From Streptomyces sp. NBC_00440 (GTDB taxonomy: Bacteria > Actinomycetota > Actinomycetes > Streptomycetales > Streptomycetaceae), in NCBI RefSeq assembly GCF_036014215.1, contig NZ_CP107921.1:5587501-5651500 (forward strand): a stretch of 64,000 nucleotides of DNA, written 5' to 3'. The notes under the pieces were generated by a model, which saw only the letters and a program-made list of their open reading frames with translations, ran no database searches and had not been told where the DNA came from. Position numbers and translations under genes: made by a program. Positions 61,526 through 64,000 of the stretch are shown one piece after another. Position 1 is the first letter of the stretch. Each line of letters opens with the position of its first letter.

Positions 61526-61692
61526 GGCCTGTCGTCAAAGTGCCGCCTGCCGCGCGGCGTCTGGCACGCTCGCGGCGTTGCCGAAATGCCCTAGTAGCTC
61601 CGCTACGAGAACATTCCGGCGCCTTGCGATCGCACGCACCAGACGCCGCGCGGCCGCCCTTCGGGCAACGACGGCACTTTGACGACAGGCCC
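61525..61692. mobile_element. MITE-like element with 21-bp inverted repeats and TA target duplication
   Basis: 168 bp bounded by perfect 21-bp inverted repeats starting GGGCCTGTCGTCAAAGT and flanked by TA on both sides. Inside are a second perfect 15-bp inverted repeat (CCGCGCGGCGTCTGG) and a central GTAGC/GCTAC hairpin, so the whole element folds as one long stem. No transposase is encoded. TA duplication suggests mobilisation by an IS630- or IS5-type transposase elsewhere. Confidence 0.85.
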
Positions 61693-61724
61693 TAGGCGAC
61701 GCCCATGCCCCCCGGCTGCTGTGT

Positions 61725-62648
61725 CTACTCCTCGACGAGCAGGCGCTCCCGCAGCTGCGCCAGTGTCCTGGCCAGCAGCCGCGAGACGTGCATCTGTGAG
61801 ATCCCGACTTCCTGGGCGATCTGCGACTGCGTCATGTTCCCGAAGAACCGGAGTAGCAGAATCCGCTTCTCTCGCGGGGGCAGATCCTCCAGCAGCGGCT
61901 TGAGCGACTCGCGGTACTCGACGCCTTCGAGCGCCTCGTCCTCCGAGCCCAGGGTGTCCGCCACCGCGGGCGACTCGTCATCCGTGTCGGGAACGTCCAG
62001 TGACAGGGTCGAGTACGCGTTCGCGGATTCCAGGCCCTCCAGGACCTCTTCCTCCGAGATGCCCAGCCGCTCCGCCAGCTCATGGACCGTGGGAGCCCGT
62101 CCGTGCTGCTGGGAGAGCTCCGCGGTGGCCGTGGTCAGCGAGAGCCGCAACTCCTGGAGGCGGCGCGGCACCCGGACCGCCCAGCCCTTGTCGCGGAAGT
62201 GCCGCTTGATCTCGCCGACCACCGTCGGTGTCGCGTACGTGGAGAACTCCACCCCGCGGTCCGGGTCGAACCGGTCCACCGACTTGATCAGACCGATCGT
62301 GGCGACCTGGGTCAGATCGTCCAGCGGCTCTCCGCGGTTACGGAAGCGGCGGGCCAGATGCTCGACCAGCGGCAGATGCATCCGCACCAGCCTGTTGCGC
62401 AGTTCGGCCTTCGCGGGCGAACCGTCCGGGAGCTCGCGCAGCTCGATGAAGAGCGCCCGCGCCCCGCTGCGGTCCCGCGGGTTGTGCTGCTCGTGGTGCT
62501 CGTGATGCTCGCTCATGAGGCCCGCCTGATCCGCCGACTCCAAAAGGCCTTCCACCGGATGCGGCCGGGCCTGTTGCTCCGGGATGTCCCCCGTGCCCAG
62601 CGCCCGCGCGCCGCGCTCGTCGTCCCGCACCGGTCCGTCCCCGTTCAC
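61725..62648 (-). CDS. sigH: SigB/SigF-type stress sigma factor, SigH
   Basis: A 307-residue sigma-70 of the SigB/F/G type with no region 1.1: region 2 (LVRMHLPLVEHLARRF, DLTQVATIGLIKSVDRFDPDRG, EFSTYATPTVVGEIKRHFRD), region 3 (APTVHELAERLGISEEEVLEGLE) and region 4 (LPPREKRILLLRFFGNMTQSQIAQEVGISQMHVSRLLARTL). The GTG at 62648 shares GTGA with the ushX stop. An internal ATG at 62516 begins MSEHHEHHEQHNPRD and could yield a shorter isoform, as several SigH sizes exist in S. coelicolor. It serves osmotic stress and development. Confidence 0.88.
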   Translation of the reverse strand: MNGDGPVRDDERGARALGTGDIPEQQARPHPVEGLLESADQAGLMSEHHEHHEQHNPRDRSGARALFIELRELPDGSPAKAELRNRLVRMHLPLVEHLARRFRNRGEPLDDLTQVATIGLIKSVDRFDPDRGVEFSTYATPTVVGEIKRHFRDKGWAVRVPRRLQELRLSLTTATAELSQQHGRAPTVHELAERLGISEEEVLEGLESANAYSTLSLDVPDTDDESPAVADTLGSEDEALEGVEYRESLKPLLEDLPPREKRILLLRFFGNMTQSQIAQEVGISQMHVSRLLARTLAQLRERLLVEE

Positions 62649-63058
62649 GCCGGTCCAGGTCCAGCGCCGCGCTGTTTGTACAGACTGATGCTGACCGTAC
62701 GGTCGTCGGCCACCGTCGACTCGACCTTGCCCGCCAGCGCCGAGAGCACTGTCCAGGCGAAGGTGTCGCGCTCCGGTGCGCGGCCGTCCGTGGTGGGTGC
62801 GGACACCGTCACTTCGAGGGAGTCCTCGACGAGGCGGAACACGCAGCTCAGTACGGAGCCCGGCACGGCCTGCTGAAGCAGGATCGCGCAGGCCTCATCG
62901 ACCGCGATGCGCAGATCCTCGATCTCGTCGAGGGTGAAGTCCAAACGTGCTGCGAGGCCGGCCGTGGCCGTACGCAGCACAGACAGGTAGGCACCCGCAG
63001 CGGGCAGCCGGACTTCCACGAAGTCCTGGGTCCCGGGCTCGCCTGCGATCTGGGACAC
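62645..63058 (-). CDS. ushX: anti-sigma factor kinase-like protein UshX (PrsH)
   Basis: About 137 residues from GTG 63058, preceded by GGAGG; a TTG at 63070 would add four. It has a GHKL ATP-binding fold: FVEVRLPAAGAYLSVLRTATAG, EIEDLRIAVDEACAILLQQAV (N-box region) and FAWTVLSALAGKVESTV. RsbW-type anti-sigma proteins bind the sigma factor and phosphorylate anti-anti-sigma proteins. Coupled to sigH by GTGA overlap. UshX binds SigH in S. coelicolor. Confidence 0.88.
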   Translation of the reverse strand: MSQIAGEPGTQDFVEVRLPAAGAYLSVLRTATAGLAARLDFTLDEIEDLRIAVDEACAILLQQAVPGSVLSCVFRLVEDSLEVTVSAPTTDGRAPERDTFAWTVLSALAGKVESTVADDRTVSISLYKQRGAGPGPA

Positions 63059-63203
63059 CCTCACCTCCAAGGTGGCACAAGCTCGTTCATGGTCGGGGAA
63101 ATTCTGCTCCCGCGACCGTGCGTGACATGGTCGCTTCCTGACGCCGTGACGCTATCGCGATCCAAGGTTCCCTGTCGCCAGGACCCCCACCCCACGACTG
63201 TCA

Positions 63204-63224
63204 CTCATGGTAAGCCCATGAGTA
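63204..63224. promoter_or_regulatory. palindrome upstream of ushX-sigH
   Basis: ACTCATGG and CCATGAGT (eight bp each) flank a five-base spacer about 150 bases ahead of ushX. It may be an operator or leader hairpin. Confidence 0.4.
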
Positions 63225-63357
63225 CATACGGTCGCCAGGGGTGTGCACATCCGATTACGGGCGCTGTGATTCTCCGGAATGTCCGGCGGCTCCGCGGGGT
63301 TCCCGGGGTGCTTCGGCCAACTGGAAAGACGCAGCGAACGGTTGACGTACCCAGAGC

Positions 63358-63618
63358 TCAGACGATCGAACCGTCGACAAAGCACCACCGCCAGCTCTCT
63401 CCCGGCTCGAAACTCCGCATCACCGCGTGCCCGGTCTCCTTGAAGTGCCCGGTGGCGTGCTGGTACGGGGACGAGTCGCAGCAGCCCACATGCCCGCACT
63501 CCAGGCACAGGCGCAGCTGTACGGGATGGCTCCCGATGGCCAGGCACTCGGGACAGGTGTCACTCGACGGGACCGGCTGGGGGCGCGGCAGTTCTGCAAC
63601 ATGCTGGCACTCGCTCAT
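63358..63618 (-). CDS. UBP-type zinc-finger protein
   Basis: An 86-residue single-domain protein starting MSECQHV. It has the ZnF-UBP pattern CPECLAIGSHPVQLRLCLECGHVGCCDSSPYQHATGHFKETGHAV with paired Cys and His ligands for two or three zinc ions, and ends with the WRWCFVDG tail. In eukaryotes this fold binds the ubiquitin C-terminus; bacterial versions occur in actinobacteria with unknown partners, and no ubiquitin-like gene is here. The ATG at 63618 has no strong ribosome-binding site. It is divergent from the antiporter gene, 44 bp away. Confidence 0.88.
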   Translation of the reverse strand: MSECQHVAELPRPQPVPSSDTCPECLAIGSHPVQLRLCLECGHVGCCDSSPYQHATGHFKETGHAVMRSFEPGESWRWCFVDGSIV

Positions 63619-63662
63619 GATTGCCAGGTTACGACGGACCGGGACCGAGGGCGGGGAGACCC

Positions 63663-64000
63663 ATGGACGCATTGCCGCTGGTGGCACTGGTGGCGGGCAG
63701 CGCGGCGGTGGCGGGCATCGCACGCCGGACACCGGTGGCGGCGCCGCTGCTGCTGGTCGCGGTCGGGCTCGGCGCCGCGTATCTGCCATGGGTGCCCGAG
63801 TACACGCTGGATCCCGGGGTCGTCCTGCCGCTGGTGCTGCCGCCGCTGCTCCACACCGCGGCCGTCGACTCCTCGTACCTGGATCTGCGGGCCAATCTGC
63901 GGCCCGTCGCGCTGCTCTCGGTCGGCTATGTGCTGTTCGCGACCGTGGTGGTGGGCTGGCTCGCCTATCTGATCGTGCCGGATCTCTCGCTCACCGCGGC
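63663..64000 (+). CDS. cation/proton antiporter (CPA1 type), N-terminal part
   Basis: From ATG 63663 an open frame runs to the window edge, 112 codons. The protein starts MDALPLVALVAGSAAVAGIA and continues RRTPVAAPLLLVAVGLGAAY and VLPLVLPPLLHTAAVDSSYL, the usual N-terminal helices of sodium/proton antiporters of the NhaP/CPA1 type with LPPLLHTAA as the family hallmark. GGGGAGACCC lies upstream as ribosome-binding site. The remaining helices lie outside the window. Confidence 0.8.
   Translation, partial: MDALPLVALVAGSAAVAGIARRTPVAAPLLLVAVGLGAAYLPWVPEYTLDPGVVLPLVLPPLLHTAAVDSSYLDLRANLRPVALLSVGYVLFATVVVGWLAYLIVPDLSLTA

Noticed and set aside
1..64000. CRISPR arrays, complete insertion sequences, prophage or biosynthetic cluster core genes
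   Set aside because: No regularly spaced repeats, transposase, integrase, PKS/NRPS or terpene synthase motifs were seen in any frame read.

Overview
The window is a stretch of high-GC actinobacterial chromosome, almost certainly from a Streptomyces species. Evidence includes the codon bias, the das chitooligosaccharide/N-acetylglucosamine locus with DasR-type operators, the sigR-rsrA pair with its two-start organisation, WblE, a cobalamin riboswitch ahead of class Ia nrdAB, and PPA1309, UPF0182 and AIM24 family genes. From memory, the gene order follows the S. coelicolor core region around SCO5192 to SCO5246. Parts of it also match the M. tuberculosis block with rsgA, aroA, a SRAP protein, sigH-rshA, pdtaS and whiB1, so much of the window is ancient conserved backbone. 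It contains no prophage, intact insertion sequence or CRISPR array.

Layout. 0-14 kb: the 5' end of a ThiF-like gene, a YgjP-type metallopeptidase, a TerD-AIM24 fusion followed by two stand-alone AIM24 proteins, a NUDIX hydrolase coupled to a Zincin_2 protein, a degenerate SDR, moaE, a PDZ/Lon-type protease, a PPA1309 protein and a large UPF0182 membrane protein. 14-16 kb: a SEL1-repeat protein lies between two identical initiator tRNA genes. 16-24 kb: an SsuABC-like importer, a Fur/PerR-type repressor divergent from a catalase, a CBS protein, hisN and a TetR regulator. 23.6-29.7 kb: a peptide-type ABC transporter with a divergently transcribed binding protein and a single fused two-ATPase polypeptide; this block looks like an insertion into the backbone. 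29.7-40.7 kb: an SMR exporter, rsgA, aroA, an M50-like protein, a SRAP protein, an alpha/beta hydrolase, sigR-rsrA, two HD-domain membrane proteins, a TPR protein and def.

40.7-44.7 kb is a variable slot holding a GlxA-type regulator, a small membrane protein, a MarR/MFS efflux pair and the 3' remnant of a broken gene that abuts the nrdB stop codon. 44.7-48.4 kb is nrdAB under an adenosylcobalamin riboswitch. 48.5-50.4 kb encodes an SSS-family symporter with a DUF3311 partner. 50.6-57.3 kb is the das cluster: dasR, dasABC, dasD and nagB, with operator-like sites at dasA and nagB. 57.7-64 kb holds pdtaS (histidine kinase), wblE, a diacylglycerol-kinase-like protein, a small membrane protein ended by a MITE-like element, ushX-sigH, a UBP-type zinc-finger protein and the start of a cation/proton antiporter.

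Main themes. The window is dense in stress and signalling control: thiol stress (SigR/RsrA), peroxide (Fur-type/catalase), general stress (UshX/SigH), nutrient signalling (DasR), B12 sensing, PdtaS and WblE. Several genes appear to be transcribed as leaderless mRNAs. No clearly new biological system was proved. The best candidates for follow-up are the TerD-AIM24/AIM24/AIM24 operon, the HD-GYP plus degenerate-HD pair, a DasR-like site ahead of pdtaS, and the mobile or duplicated short repeats.
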